In this document: piece after piece, positions 18,499-27,149 of the stretch
Layout: each line of letters starts with the position of its first letter
How positions within the stretch are numbered: position 1 is the first letter of the stretch
Source: Kushneria marisflavi
Lineage (GTDB): Bacteria; Pseudomonadota; Gammaproteobacteria; Pseudomonadales; Halomonadaceae
Direction: 5' to 3'
NCBI RefSeq assembly: GCF_002157205.1
Contig: NZ_CP021358.1
Coordinates: forward strand, 2,356,001-2,420,000
Length of the DNA stretch: 64,000 nucleotides
Position numbers and translations under genes: made by a program
The notes under the pieces: generated by a model
What the model saw: the letters and a program-made list of their open reading frames with translations, nothing else
Told to the model about the DNA's origin: nothing
The model's database searches: none

Positions 18499-20214
18499 CT
18501 AGAGCACATCTACCACGGCACGGATGATCATGGACAGCGAGACGGCGCCGGCGTCTGGCGTACCCTTGCTTTTCTCTGCCAGCGGGCGGGCGCGTCCGAT
18601 CTTTGGTACGAGATCGGCCGTCTCCTTCGCTGCCTGTTCGGCGCGGTCAGCCCCGGCCTGCCAGGCCGTTTTCAGATCATCGCCAGCCTCGACGCGCTCT
18701 GTCAGTACCTCGCTGAAGGGGACCAGCACGTCGACCAGGGTCTTGTCGCCGACCTTTGCCTTGCCAAAGTGCATGATGTTGTCGCGTGCGTCCCGCACGC
18801 CCTGAGCGATCCGAGCGGCATCTGGCTTTTTCTCGTCACCGATGGCCATCGCCAGCGAGTGAAGCGCCGAGCCCCAGATCGCGCCTGATGTGCCGCCTGC
18901 CTTGTCGGCCCAGGCATCGCCCGCCATGCGCAGCAGTGATCCGGCGCCTGCGCCGCGCTCCTTGACGTCACGACCCTTTTCAAGCGCTGCCTTGCCGCCA
19001 CGGGCCATGCCAATGCCGTGATCGCCATCGCCGGCGACAGCATCGATGCGGCCGAATTCCTCTTCGTTTTCTTCAATCACCTGATAGGTGACCTCAAGTG
19101 CCGCCAGCACCTTTGCTGCGGCTTCCTTCGATTCTTCCGTGGCGTCGGGGATGGCGTCCGGGTCGGGGATATCAAGTTCTGCTGCATCGAGCTGCTCGGC
19201 ACTGACGACGCTGCCCTTGCTGTAGGCAGGGGTATCGCAGGGCGCCGCCCAGAACTTCTCAAGCTCGTCGTCGAGCCAGAACAGGGTCAGTGACGCGCCG
19301 GCCATGTCCAGACTGGTGACCAGCTCACCCACTTCGGGTTCGACAATCTCAAGGCCTGCCTCTTTCAGCAGCTGATTGACGCGACGATAGACCACGAACA
19401 GCTCTTCATATTTTACCGTCCCCAGGCCGTTGAGCAGCACCGAGGCACGGGCACCTTTTGCGCTGCCCACACCTTCAGGCAGCTCTTCAAGCAGTCGCTT
19501 GACCAGCAGTTCGGCCAGCTCGTCGGCGGTGGGAATATCCTGTTCACTGATGCCGGGCTCGCCGTGGATACCGAGGCCGACGGCCATCTTGCCTTCCGGC
19601 ACGTGGAAGAGGGCGTCGTCGGCGCCGGGCAGGGTACAGCCGTCAAAGGCCACGCCAAAGGAGCGGGTGCGCAGGTTGGCTGCCTCCGCCACACGGACCA
19701 CGTCTTCAAGCGAATAGCCGGCTTCGGCGGCGGCCGAGGCGATCTTGAATACGGTCAGGTCACCGGCAATGCCACGGCGCTTCTGGATCTCTTCAAGACT
19801 GGCGCTGGAGACGTCATCGATGACCTTGACCATCTCGCATGGGATGCCTTCGCTGATCAGGCGATCACGTGCCTGACCAAAATGCAGCACGTCGCCGGCA
19901 TAGTTGCCGTAGCTCAGCAAAACGCCGGCACCGTTATTGGCGGCACGAGCGACCGAATAGATCTGCTGGGCCGAGGGCGAGGCAAACAGGTTGCCCATGG
20001 CCGCTCCGTGCGCCAGCCCCTGCCCGACCAGGCCGCAAAAGGCGGGGTAGTGGCCTGAGCCGCCGCCGATCACGACCGCGACGGTATTGGGCTCGCTTTT
20101 TGTACTGCGGATCACCCCACCGGGCACCTGGCGTACCCGGTGAGCGTGAGCGGCCACAAAGCCTTCGGTGGCTTCGTCGACAAAGGCAATCGGGTCGTTG
20201 AAAAGGCGTGTCAT
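18499..20214 (-). CDS. Dihydroxyacetone-kinase-family ketose kinase (DhaK-DhaL fusion), probable erythrulose kinase
   Basis: A 571-residue single-chain ATP-dependent kinase. The DhaK half (about 1-335) holds the phosphate-binding VVIGGGSGHYPAFCGLVGQGL and the substrate-binding histidine in GLGIHGEPGISEQ (about 215). The DhaL half (about 365-571) carries the ADP/Mg motif VAGDGDHGIGMARGG and KAGGTSGAIWGSAL. This fused architecture is shared by Citrobacter-type dihydroxyacetone kinases and by the L- and D-erythrulose kinases (LerK/DerK) of mycobacterial tetritol pathways. Its partner isomerase and the RpiB-type gene on the other side favour erythrulose as substrate. A clear AGGAG precedes the ATG at 20214. 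Dihydroxyacetone remains the main alternative. Confidence 0.82.
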   Translation of the reverse strand: MTRLFNDPIAFVDEATEGFVAAHAHRVRQVPGGVIRSTKSEPNTVAVVIGGGSGHYPAFCGLVGQGLAHGAAMGNLFASPSAQQIYSVARAANNGAGVLLSYGNYAGDVLHFGQARDRLISEGIPCEMVKVIDDVSSASLEEIQKRRGIAGDLTVFKIASAAAEAGYSLEDVVRVAEAANLRTRSFGVAFDGCTLPGADDALFHVPEGKMAVGLGIHGEPGISEQDIPTADELAELLVKRLLEELPEGVGSAKGARASVLLNGLGTVKYEELFVVYRRVNQLLKEAGLEIVEPEVGELVTSLDMAGASLTLFWLDDELEKFWAAPCDTPAYSKGSVVSAEQLDAAELDIPDPDAIPDATEESKEAAAKVLAALEVTYQVIEENEEEFGRIDAVAGDGDHGIGMARGGKAALEKGRDVKERGAGAGSLLRMAGDAWADKAGGTSGAIWGSALHSLAMAIGDEKKPDAARIAQGVRDARDNIMHFGKAKVGDKTLVDVLVPFSEVLTERVEAGDDLKTAWQAGADRAEQAAKETADLVPKIGRARPLAEKSKGTPDAGAVSLSMIIRAVVDVL

Positions 20215-20620
20215 GACGGGCGTACTCCTGATAAGGCGAAAATGACCAGGCATTGCGCAACCTTGTACTCAAGGAGCGCTGAAAACCTCTCTCCCCTTCG
20301 TGTGCGGTGCGCACTCGAACAGGAAATGGTCAGAATGATAATATGATCCTGATATGTACATTTGTTAAAGCATTCAGGCCATATTAGCGCTGGGCTCGAT
20401 GTGTTCGCATGAGACTTTGGTTTTAATATCGCCTTTGGTCGGGGGTGTAATGACGTATTTATTGGTTGGCGAGTGATATTGTCGACCTTCGAGGGTGTTT
20501 TTTGGCGCAGTTTGTAGGAGCTGAAATATTTTTCATATGAATACGTTTTGTTCATATGATCGGCAGGGCGTACTCTAGAAGGATGTCAACGCAGACGGTG
20601 ACCGTTCACCAGGAGAGATC
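20215..20620. other. Divergent control region between ketose kinase and RpiB-type isomerase
   Basis: About 405 bases, AT-richer than its surroundings, separating the two divergent catabolic transcripts. It holds the palindromic operator at 20532-20560 and a weaker match to the same pattern at 20340-20364 (AATATG-N13-CATTTG) nearer the kinase gene. Both promoters must lie here; no convincing -35/-10 pair could be fixed by eye. Confidence 0.5.
20532..20561. promoter_or_regulatory. Candidate operator, palindrome CATATGAA-N9-TTCATATG
   Basis: A perfect 8-bp inverted repeat (CATATGAA / TTCATATG) at 20534-20558, equivalent to CATATG-N13-CATATG. The same CATWTG-N13-CAWATG geometry recurs before the DUF2291/ABC transporter operon and before the tetritol dehydrogenase gene. 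It is probably the site of the SorC-family regulator encoded one gene downstream. Confidence 0.65.
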
Positions 20621-21097
20621 ATGACAGTAGAGACCAAAAGGCTTCGGGTCGCACTCGGATGTGATGAAGCCGCTTATGACATGAAGCAGGCCATGGTGGA
20701 GCACGTGCGTTCGCTGGGTCACGAGGTCGAGGACTTCGGCACCCATAATGCCGAACCGGTGCTCTATCCCGATATCGCCTTTGCCGCCGCTCATGCAGTC
20801 AAGGACGGCAAGGTCGATCGCGCCATTCTGATCTGTGGCACGGGCATTGGCGTGGCTATCTCGGCCAACAAGGTGCCGGGCATTCGTGCTGCGCAGGCGC
20901 ATGACACCTATTCTGCCGAGCGCGCGCGCAAGAGTAACGATGCGCAGATATTGACCATGGGCGCTCGTGTGATCGGTGTCGAGCTTGCCAAGAAGATTGC
21001 CGAGTCCTTTCTTGAGAGCGAGTTCAGCGGCGGCGGCTCCCAGGCCAAGGTCGACCGCATCGCGGCCTACGAGCAGGAACAGCACGGCAAGGCATAA
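20621..21097 (+). CDS. RpiB/LacAB-family sugar-phosphate isomerase, probable D-erythrulose-4-phosphate isomerase (DerI/EryI type)
   Basis: A 158-residue aldose-ketose isomerase. The RpiB fold is evident: start RVALGCDEAAYDMKQAMVEHV (Asp near 15), VEDFGTHN, and ILICGTGIGVAISANKVPGIRAAQAHDTYSAERARKSNDAQILTMGARVIG with the catalytic Cys near residue 72 and the phosphate-binding GTGIG loop. Instead of ribose 5-phosphate, the gene context (erythrulose-type kinase, LerI-type isomerase, tetritol dehydrogenase) points to conversion of D-erythrulose 4-phosphate to D-erythrose 4-phosphate. AGGAG precedes the ATG. It is followed by a terminator and then the regulator gene. A generic RpiB role is the alternative. 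Confidence 0.85.
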   Translation: MTVETKRLRVALGCDEAAYDMKQAMVEHVRSLGHEVEDFGTHNAEPVLYPDIAFAAAHAVKDGKVDRAILICGTGIGVAISANKVPGIRAAQAHDTYSAERARKSNDAQILTMGARVIGVELAKKIAESFLESEFSGGGSQAKVDRIAAYEQEQHGKA

Positions 21098-21150
21098 TCC
21101 GCCTGACCATGGTTCTGTCTGACAAGGCAGGGCATATGGGTCGACGTGAT

Positions 21151-21186
21151 GGGGTAGTACGGCAAGCCAGCGTACTGCCCCTTTTT
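21151..21186 (+). terminator. Intrinsic terminator after RpiB-type isomerase gene
   Basis: An 11-bp stem (GGGGTAGTACG / CGTACTGCCCC, one G-U pair) with a nine-base loop, followed by TTTTT. It separates the isomerase gene from the regulator gene. Confidence 0.75.
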
Positions 21187-21288
21187 GGATGAACCGCGAC
21201 CTGTTTCGGTCCATCTACTGTGACATGGACAGTGCTTGCAGGTATCTTCCCGCCACCATCAATCCCATGCCTCTGATCCGGAGACCCC

Positions 21289-22269
21289 ATGAACGAGCGT
21301 GCCGATCCCGATATCGCGTTGATGACCGAGATTGCCAGCCTGTATTACATGCAGGGTGAAACCCAGGAGGCGATTGCCGGGCGCATGGGTATGTCACGCA
21401 TCAAGGTCGGGCGCATGCTCAAGCGCGCTCAGTCCGAAGGCATCGTTGATGTGCGGGTGCGTCACCATCCTTCGGTGTCCGCCGAGATCGAACAGGCGCT
21501 GATCCGGCGCTTTGGCATCCGCCGGGCACTGATTGCACTCGACTGCGCGGATGCCGAGCAGCAGCGCCATGAGGTCTCGAGTCTGGTGGCCGATCATCTT
21601 TCCAGAACCCTTGAAGACGGCACCATTGTGGCCGTTGGCATGGGGCGCAATGTCGGCACCGTGGCCGACAACGTCTTTACCCAGCGCACCCGGCAATGCT
21701 CGTTCATCTGCGCCATTGGTGGTTCGCTGCGTGCCGGGGAATACATGAACCCTGATCATATCTGTCGACGTCTGGCGGCCAGATTCGGCGGCGAGAGTGA
21801 AACACTCTATGCACCGGCCATGGTAGCCAGTACCGAGCTTCGTGATGCCATGCTGGAAAACCCCACCGTGCGCCAGACGCTGGATCGCGCCCGACGGGCT
21901 GATATTGCCATGATCGGCGTGGGGGATCTGTCGGAAGACAGCAACATGGTACGCATGGGCTGGTTCTCGCCGCAGGAGATCGCCGAGGCGCGCCTGTCCG
22001 GTACGGTCGGCGACATGATGGGGTATGACTTCATCGACCTGAACGGCCGCGCATCCACCACCCCCATGCAGGGTCGTGTCATCGGATTGACCATCGCGGA
22101 TCTGGCACGTATTCCCGAGGTGATCGCGATTGCCAGTGAAAGCACCAAGGCTGCCGGTATTCTGGGGGCGCTACGCACCGGGGTGATCGATGTGCTCGCC
22201 ACCAGCGCTACCAATGCGCATACCCTTTTGCACCTGGATGAGGCCACGCGCCTCAAAAGCGAGGGATAA
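21289..22269 (+). CDS. SorC/DeoR-type sugar-binding transcriptional regulator
   Basis: A 326-residue regulator. An N-terminal helix-turn-helix (IASLYYMQGETQEAIAGRMGMSRIKVGRMLKRAQSEGIV, residues about 15-53) precedes a sugar-phosphate-binding domain with the NagB-like motifs VAVGMGRNVGTVAD and FICAIGGSLR, then IAMIGVGDLSEDSNMVRMGW and GRVIGLTIADLARIPEVIAIA. This is the SorC family, which also contains EryD, the repressor of Brucella erythritol genes. Its ligand is likely an intermediate of this pathway (inference). It sits between the isomerase gene and the transporter operon, and the shared CATWTG-N13-CAWATG sites are its likely targets. Confidence 0.88.
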   Translation: MNERADPDIALMTEIASLYYMQGETQEAIAGRMGMSRIKVGRMLKRAQSEGIVDVRVRHHPSVSAEIEQALIRRFGIRRALIALDCADAEQQRHEVSSLVADHLSRTLEDGTIVAVGMGRNVGTVADNVFTQRTRQCSFICAIGGSLRAGEYMNPDHICRRLAARFGGESETLYAPAMVASTELRDAMLENPTVRQTLDRARRADIAMIGVGDLSEDSNMVRMGWFSPQEIAEARLSGTVGDMMGYDFIDLNGRASTTPMQGRVIGLTIADLARIPEVIAIASESTKAAGILGALRTGVIDVLATSATNAHTLLHLDEATRLKSEG

Positions 22270-22691
22270 GCCCTCGTTCGCCCCCGCAGTATCCTTTCAC
22301 GACACCCCTTCACTGGGCAGGACTGACAGAGGTCGGTCCTTGCCATGCCTGACACTGTTCAGGTTAATCTTTTGTCGAGACATGTCCTGTACCAATGTTC
22401 CCCTTCTGTAGAAATGTTCGCGTTGCTATACCCTGTTCACCTGAATAACTTTAGTCGTACGGCTGGCTGACTGGTCAAATTATTGCCTTTTATTTCAATA
22501 TCTTAATGACCTTAAGCATAAAGTCTTAACGTCTGGTGCCTGCGTGGGGATTGCAGCCGAGAGGCGCTGTGGCGTTAATACATTTGAACGAAGGCAGGTC
22601 AAATGATTCGGCATGGACATCACCGATTGATTGTCCTTCAAGCCCTGAGGTCTTGACCACAACCTGCCTCTGCAGCGGAGACCGGTTTGAT
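22270..22691. other. Promoter region of the DUF2291/ABC transporter operon
   Basis: About 420 bases without a supported gene. It contains the operator-like palindrome at 22581-22605, plus TGTTCACCTGAATA at 22434-22447 and an AT-rich tract at 22475-22530. The open frame reaching back from the DUF2291 gene to 22536 shows no conserved sequence and crosses the operator, so it is treated as leader. Confidence 0.5.
22581..22605. promoter_or_regulatory. Candidate operator, CATTTG-N13-CAAATG
   Basis: CATTTGAAC and GGTCAAATG form a 9-bp inverted repeat with one mismatch and a seven-base spacer. Geometry and the trailing AT match the sites at 20534 and 27370. It lies about 90 bases before the DUF2291 start. 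Confidence 0.65.
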
Positions 22692-23363
22692 ATGACAGCA
22701 GAAGCCAGTACCCATGCACGCCCTCGCGCTCGCAAAAAACGCGGCCGTGCCATAGCGGCCTTGGTGGTGGTCATGGTAGCCATCGCCATTGGCTGGGATA
22801 CGCATGTGGTTGAGCAGGGCGCGCAGCTTGAGGCCCAAAGCGGGCAGTTTTCAGCCGAACGCTATGGGCAGGAACAATTCCCGGCCATTCGCCAGAGCGT
22901 GGAATCCCGCGCCGTGGAAGCGCCGGAGCTGGCCCGGGCACTGGCTGATGATGCCAGTGCCGCCAGTGAGCGCTATGGCGTCGCCAGCGGGATTGGCCCG
23001 ATCTTCCCGGTGCATGTCACCGGCACGGTGGGGGAAGGCAAATCCGGTATCTATACGATCGATATTCCCGATATGCCCGAAGGCACGCGTGTCAGGGTGC
23101 AGACCGGGCCGGCCATCAACGGGACCACGCTGCGTGATGCGACCGGCGAGATCAGCTTTGGTCAGTTTACCAATCAGATCGAATATCAGAACGCAGGCGC
23201 GGCTATCAATAATGCCATGAAGGCCGAAGTGCTCGAGGGTATGGATACGGCGAACCTGAGCGGTAAAACCGTTGAAGTGACCGGCGTTTTTCAGATGATC
23301 AATCCCAAAAACTGGCTGATTACACCGGTCGCCCTTGAAGTCCAGGGCGGGAGTGCGTCATGA
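22692..23363 (+). CDS. DUF2291 family protein of sugar ABC transporter operon
   Basis: A 223-residue protein with a basic N-terminus, one membrane anchor near residues 21-38 (AIAALVVVMVAIAIGWD) and a periplasmic domain. The pattern WDTHVVEQG, then FSAERYGQEQFPAIR, and GPAINGTTLRDATGEISFGQFTNQIEYQNAGAAINN is the DUF2291 family, seen repeatedly beside ribose-type ABC importers and of unknown biochemical role. Its TGA overlaps the start of the ATPase gene (ATGA), so it is the first gene of the transporter operon. The ATG at 22692 was chosen because conservation begins there. Confidence 0.82.
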   Translation: MTAEASTHARPRARKKRGRAIAALVVVMVAIAIGWDTHVVEQGAQLEAQSGQFSAERYGQEQFPAIRQSVESRAVEAPELARALADDASAASERYGVASGIGPIFPVHVTGTVGEGKSGIYTIDIPDMPEGTRVRVQTGPAINGTTLRDATGEISFGQFTNQIEYQNAGAAINNAMKAEVLEGMDTANLSGKTVEVTGVFQMINPKNWLITPVALEVQGGSAS

Positions 23364-24918
23364 GCAGTGAAGAGAGTGTCATGGAGAGGCCTGAGGCGGT
23401 TGATAGAACCGGTGAGGTCGTGCTGTCAGCGCGTCATGTGGCCAAGTCCTTTGGCAGCGTGCAGGCCCTCAAGAGCGTCAATTTCGATATTCGCCGGGGG
23501 CAGGTGACCACGCTTTTCGGGGAAAACGGCGCGGGCAAGTCCACGCTGATGAAAATCCTTTCCGGCGTGATTCAGCCAAGCTCCGGCGACATCGTGCTGG
23601 AAGGCACACCGGTCAGCTTTGGCTCGACCGTGGATGCCCAGCGTCATGGCATTTCGATCATCCACCAGGAGTTGAGTCTAGCCCCCAACATGAACGTGCG
23701 CGACAACATCTTCATGGGGCGAGAGCTGGGCGGTCCCGGGGGGTGGATTACGCCCTGGAGGCACGTGAAACCGAACGATTGATGGCCGAACTCGATGAGC
23801 CCATCGATCCATTGACTCTGGTCGAGGATCTTCGTTTGGGGCAGCAGCAGATTGTCGAGATTGCCCGTGCCCTGTCGGTGGATTCGCGCATTTTGATCAT
23901 GGATGAGCCGACCTCGGCACTGTCGGCCTCCGAGGTCGAGGTGCTGTTTCGGGTGATTGCGGATCTGAAAAGCCGCGGGGTGTCGATCGTCTATATCTCG
24001 CACCATCTGGAAGAAGCGCTGACCATCACCGACCACGCCGTGGTGCTGCGTGATGGTGCCATGACCGCCTATGCCGCGCGCCGCGAGATCGATCTGGAGT
24101 GGATCGTGCGCCATATGGTGGGTGACAACTTCGATCTGGGCTCGCCGCCGACCGGTCACACGATGGGCAAAGTGGCGCTGTCACTGGACAACATCAGTGT
24201 GGCTGACGTGGCGGTGCCGGAGCGTTCGGTGGTGGACCGGTTGTCGCTGTCGGTTCGTGCCGGCGAAATTGTCTGTATCTATGGCCTGATGGGCGCCGGG
24301 CGTACGGAGCTTCTGGAGTGCGCCGCCGGACGCGTGGCGGCCAGTGATGGTCGGGTCATGCTCGAAGGTGAAGACATTTCCGGGCTGAGCATCGCCGATC
24401 GTATCGAGCGTGGGCTGGTGCTGGTCCCTGAAGACCGCCAGCGTGATGGTCTGGTCCAGACCATGTCGGTCGGTGAAAATCTGTCGCTGGCCAGCATCGG
24501 TGCCTTTACCCGTGGTCTTTTGACCTCGCGCGGCCGCGAGCAGGCCGTCATCGATGAGTCGATCCGTAACGTGCACATCAAGACCGACGGGGGGGCGGCC
24601 GGCATCGGCTCGCTCTCCGGCGGTAATCAGCAGAAGGTGGTCATCGGCAAGATGCTGGCGACCCATCCACGCGTGGTGCTGCTGGATGAGCCCAGCCGCG
24701 GTATCGATATCGGTGCCAAGGCCGAGGTGTTCCGGCTGTTGGCCGAAGGCGCGTCAAACGGGCTGGCGGTTATCTACTCGACCTCGGAGGTTGGCGAGTG
24801 CCTGAGTGTGGCGCACCGGATCGTGGTAATGAGTCGCGGACGCATCAGCGCAGAGTTCGGGGCCGATGTGACCCGGGAAGAGATCATGGCCGCCTCCGGA
24901 GAGTCTGCCGAAGGCTGA
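23360..24918 (+). pseudogene. Sugar ABC transporter ATP-binding protein (RbsA type), frameshifted at a G run
   Basis: Two overlapping frames together make one RbsA-type double ATPase of about 519 residues. Frame one (23360-23782) carries the N-terminal Walker A GENGAGKST and IHQELSLAPNMNVRDNIFMGRELGGPGG. The match then continues in another frame as VDYALEARETERLMAEL, LRLGQQQIVEIARAL, Walker B LIMDEPTSAL, and a second cassette with MGAGRTEL and SGGNQQKVVIGKMLA. The switch falls at the six-G run near 23737-23742; a seventh G would restore GGPGGVDYALEAR exactly. A sequencing or assembly slip, a true recent mutation or recoding are all possible. Both halves are otherwise intact, arguing against old decay. 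Confidence 0.85.
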
Positions 24919-24945
24919 AATACGTGTATAGCAGGGGTCACTACC

Positions 24946-26064
24946 ATGTCCGATGTTCAACAGGGTGCTTCATCCGCCAACGTCTCCTCTCCTCGCTCGG
25001 CGTCAGGTCGCAGCGGCGGATTTGATCTGGGGCGCATTCTTCTTGAAGGGCGAGCCTTTTTTGCCCTGATCGCCATCATCATCATCTTTTCGATCCTGTC
25101 GCCGGTCTATTTTTCGACCAATAACTTTTTGACCATGTCCTCCCATGTGGCCATCTTCGGGCTGCTGTCGATCGGCATGCTGCTGGTCATCCTGACCGGC
25201 GGTATTGACCTGTCGGTCGGCTCGACCATGGGCCTTTGCGGGGTGATCGCAGGTTTCATGATGCAGGGGGTATCGGTGGATGCCTTCGGAGTGACGCTTT
25301 ATCCGCCGGTGTGGGCGGTCGTGGTGCTGACCTGTGTGGCCGGGGCGTTCGTGGGCATGATCAACGGTGTGCTGGTGTCGATTTTCAGGGTGCCGGCCTT
25401 TGTGGCGACGCTGGGCACGCTCTATGTGGCGCGGGGTGCTGCGCTTTTGATGACCGACGGCCTGACCTACAACAATCTGGGCGGCAATCCGGAGTTTGGC
25501 AATACGGGCTTTGACTGGCTGGGCTTCAACCGGCTGTTCGGGGTGCCGGTAGGCGTGTTGATTTTCGCGGCGGTGGCAGTTGCCTGCATGTTTGCGCTCA
25601 ATCGCACGCCCTTCGGACGCTGGGTCTATGCCACCGGTGGCAATGCACGAGCTGCGGAGCTTTCCGGCGTGCCGGTCAAGCGGGTGCAGGTGTGGGTGTA
25701 TGTGTTGTCCGGGGTGTGTGCTGCCATCGCGGGGCTGGTGCTCTCCTCGCAGCTGACCTCGGCCGGGCCGACGGCCGGGACCACTTATGAATTGACCGCC
25801 ATTGCGGGCGTGGTCATTGGCGGGGCAGCACTGACCGGGGGGCGAGGCAACGTACGTGGCACGCTGCTCGGGGCCTTCGTGATCGGGTTTCTCTCTGACG
25901 GTCTGGTCATTATCGGAGTTTCCTCCTATTGGCAGACCGTGTTCATGGGGGGCGTCATCGTACTGGCCGTGCTGTTGAACAGCATCCAGTACAAGCCGCG
26001 CAAAAAGCGCGCGGCCGGTGGCGATGCCCCGCAGAAGACTTCAGCGTCATCCGGGGCGGCATAG
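24946..26064 (+). CDS. Sugar ABC transporter permease (RbsC type)
   Basis: A 372-residue inner-membrane permease of the BPD_transp_2 family with about ten hydrophobic segments. Family marks are GLLSIGMLLVILTGGIDLSVGSTMGLCGVIAGFMM (about 75-108), VPAFVATLGTLYVARGAALL and NRTPFGRWVYATGGNARAAELSGVPVKRVQ (about 215-245), and the late IAGVVIGGAALTGGRGNVRGTLLGAFVIG. The extended N-terminus (about 25 Ser-rich residues) and polar C-terminal tail (KPRKKRAAGGDAPQKTSASSG) are typical of proteobacterial polyol importers. It follows the ATPase gene by 27 bases and is followed by the binding-protein gene. A tetritol is the inferred cargo. Confidence 0.9.
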   Translation: MSDVQQGASSANVSSPRSASGRSGGFDLGRILLEGRAFFALIAIIIIFSILSPVYFSTNNFLTMSSHVAIFGLLSIGMLLVILTGGIDLSVGSTMGLCGVIAGFMMQGVSVDAFGVTLYPPVWAVVVLTCVAGAFVGMINGVLVSIFRVPAFVATLGTLYVARGAALLMTDGLTYNNLGGNPEFGNTGFDWLGFNRLFGVPVGVLIFAAVAVACMFALNRTPFGRWVYATGGNARAAELSGVPVKRVQVWVYVLSGVCAAIAGLVLSSQLTSAGPTAGTTYELTAIAGVVIGGAALTGGRGNVRGTLLGAFVIGFLSDGLVIIGVSSYWQTVFMGGVIVLAVLLNSIQYKPRKKRAAGGDAPQKTSASSGAA

Positions 26065-26131
26065 GCTGACTCGGGCAGCATCGAAACGCCGGTTCGCCGG
26101 CACACCAACCGTCAAGGCAAGGGGAAACATC

Positions 26132-27094
26132 ATGTTGAGAAAGGGAAAGCATCTTTTGATGGCGGGTCTGGCCGTCGGCGCCATGGTTCTCGGCGGCAGT
26201 GCGCTGGCGCAGGATCAGCAGAAGGGTTTGATCTCGATCATCGTCAATGACACCTCCAACCCATACTGGTTTACAGAGGGCCAGATTGCTCGCGAAACGG
26301 CGGAAGAGATGGGCTACAGCGCCAATGTCAGCGCCCACAAGGGCGATACCAATGCCGAAAGCCGTCAGGTGGACACTGCGATCACCAACCAGGCCAGGGC
26401 AATCATTCTTGATCCGGCCAATGCCGATGGCTCGGTCGGAGCCGTGAAAAAGGCAGTCAATGCCGGCATTCCGGTCTTTATCGTCAATGCCGAGATCAAC
26501 CAGCAGGGGCTGGCGAAGGCACAGCTTGTGTCCAACAATGCCCAGGGTGCGGCACTGGGGGCGCAGCAGTGGGTCGAGGCCGTGGGTGACAGCGCCCGCT
26601 ATGTCGAGCTCAAGGGAGCCCCCTCTGACAATAACGCGGCCACACGCTCCAACGGCTACCAGACCGTGTTGACCCAGTACCCGGACCTTGAGCTGGTCGC
26701 GTCCGACGTGGCCAACTGGGACCGTACTCAGGGCTATAACAAGACCCAGAGCATGCTGCAGGCCAATCCGGACATTCAGGGCGTGATCAGCGGTAACGAC
26801 GAGATGGCGCTGGGCGCCATTGCTGCTCTGCGCGAGTCGGGCAAGCTCAAGGATGTCGTGGTGGGCGGTTTTGATGGCTCGCCGGATGCGGTGCAGGCGG
26901 TCAAGGATGGCGACATGGCCTATACCGTGCTTCAGCCTGTAGCCGTGTTCTCCAGGCGTGCCGTCGAGCTGGCCGATCAGTTCATCCGCACCGGTGAAAC
27001 CGGTTTGAACGGCGAAAAGCAGCTCTTTGACTGCCTGCTGATTACGCCAGACAACGTTGATCAGGTGACGTCGCCCTTCGTACTGGAACAATAA
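26132..27094 (+). CDS. Sugar ABC transporter substrate-binding protein (RbsB type)
   Basis: A 320-residue periplasmic protein of the Peripla_BP_4 family. A signal peptide covers about residues 1-26 (LLMAGLAVGAMVLGGSALA-QD). The mature protein starts with LISIIVNDTSNPYWFTEGQIARETAEEMGY, the ribose-binding-protein pattern for the first strand and ligand aromatic, and shows DTAITNQARAIILDPANADGS, KGAPSDNNAATRSNGY, GVISGNDEMALGAIAAL and VVGGFDGSPDAVQAVKDGDM. It closes the operon and has a terminator 30 bases on. The pocket is small-polyol/sugar type; an erythritol or threitol ligand is inferred from neighbours only. Confidence 0.9.
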   Translation: MLRKGKHLLMAGLAVGAMVLGGSALAQDQQKGLISIIVNDTSNPYWFTEGQIARETAEEMGYSANVSAHKGDTNAESRQVDTAITNQARAIILDPANADGSVGAVKKAVNAGIPVFIVNAEINQQGLAKAQLVSNNAQGAALGAQQWVEAVGDSARYVELKGAPSDNNAATRSNGYQTVLTQYPDLELVASDVANWDRTQGYNKTQSMLQANPDIQGVISGNDEMALGAIAALRESGKLKDVVVGGFDGSPDAVQAVKDGDMAYTVLQPVAVFSRRAVELADQFIRTGETGLNGEKQLFDCLLITPDNVDQVTSPFVLEQ

Positions 27095-27122
27095 GCGTTC
27101 AACTCATGTCTCTGAAAGCATC

Positions 27123-27149
27123 GAAGCCGCCCGTCAGGGCGGCTTCTTT
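27123..27149 (+). terminator. Intrinsic terminator after ABC transporter operon
   Basis: A 10-bp perfect stem (GAAGCCGCCC / GGGCGGCTTC) with GTCA loop followed by TTT. It ends the importer transcript before the dehydrogenase promoter region. Confidence 0.75.

Noticed and set aside
25955..27091. 378-residue antisense frame over the sugar-binding protein
   Set aside because: Lies opposite a clear periplasmic binding protein with signal peptide; no domain of its own.
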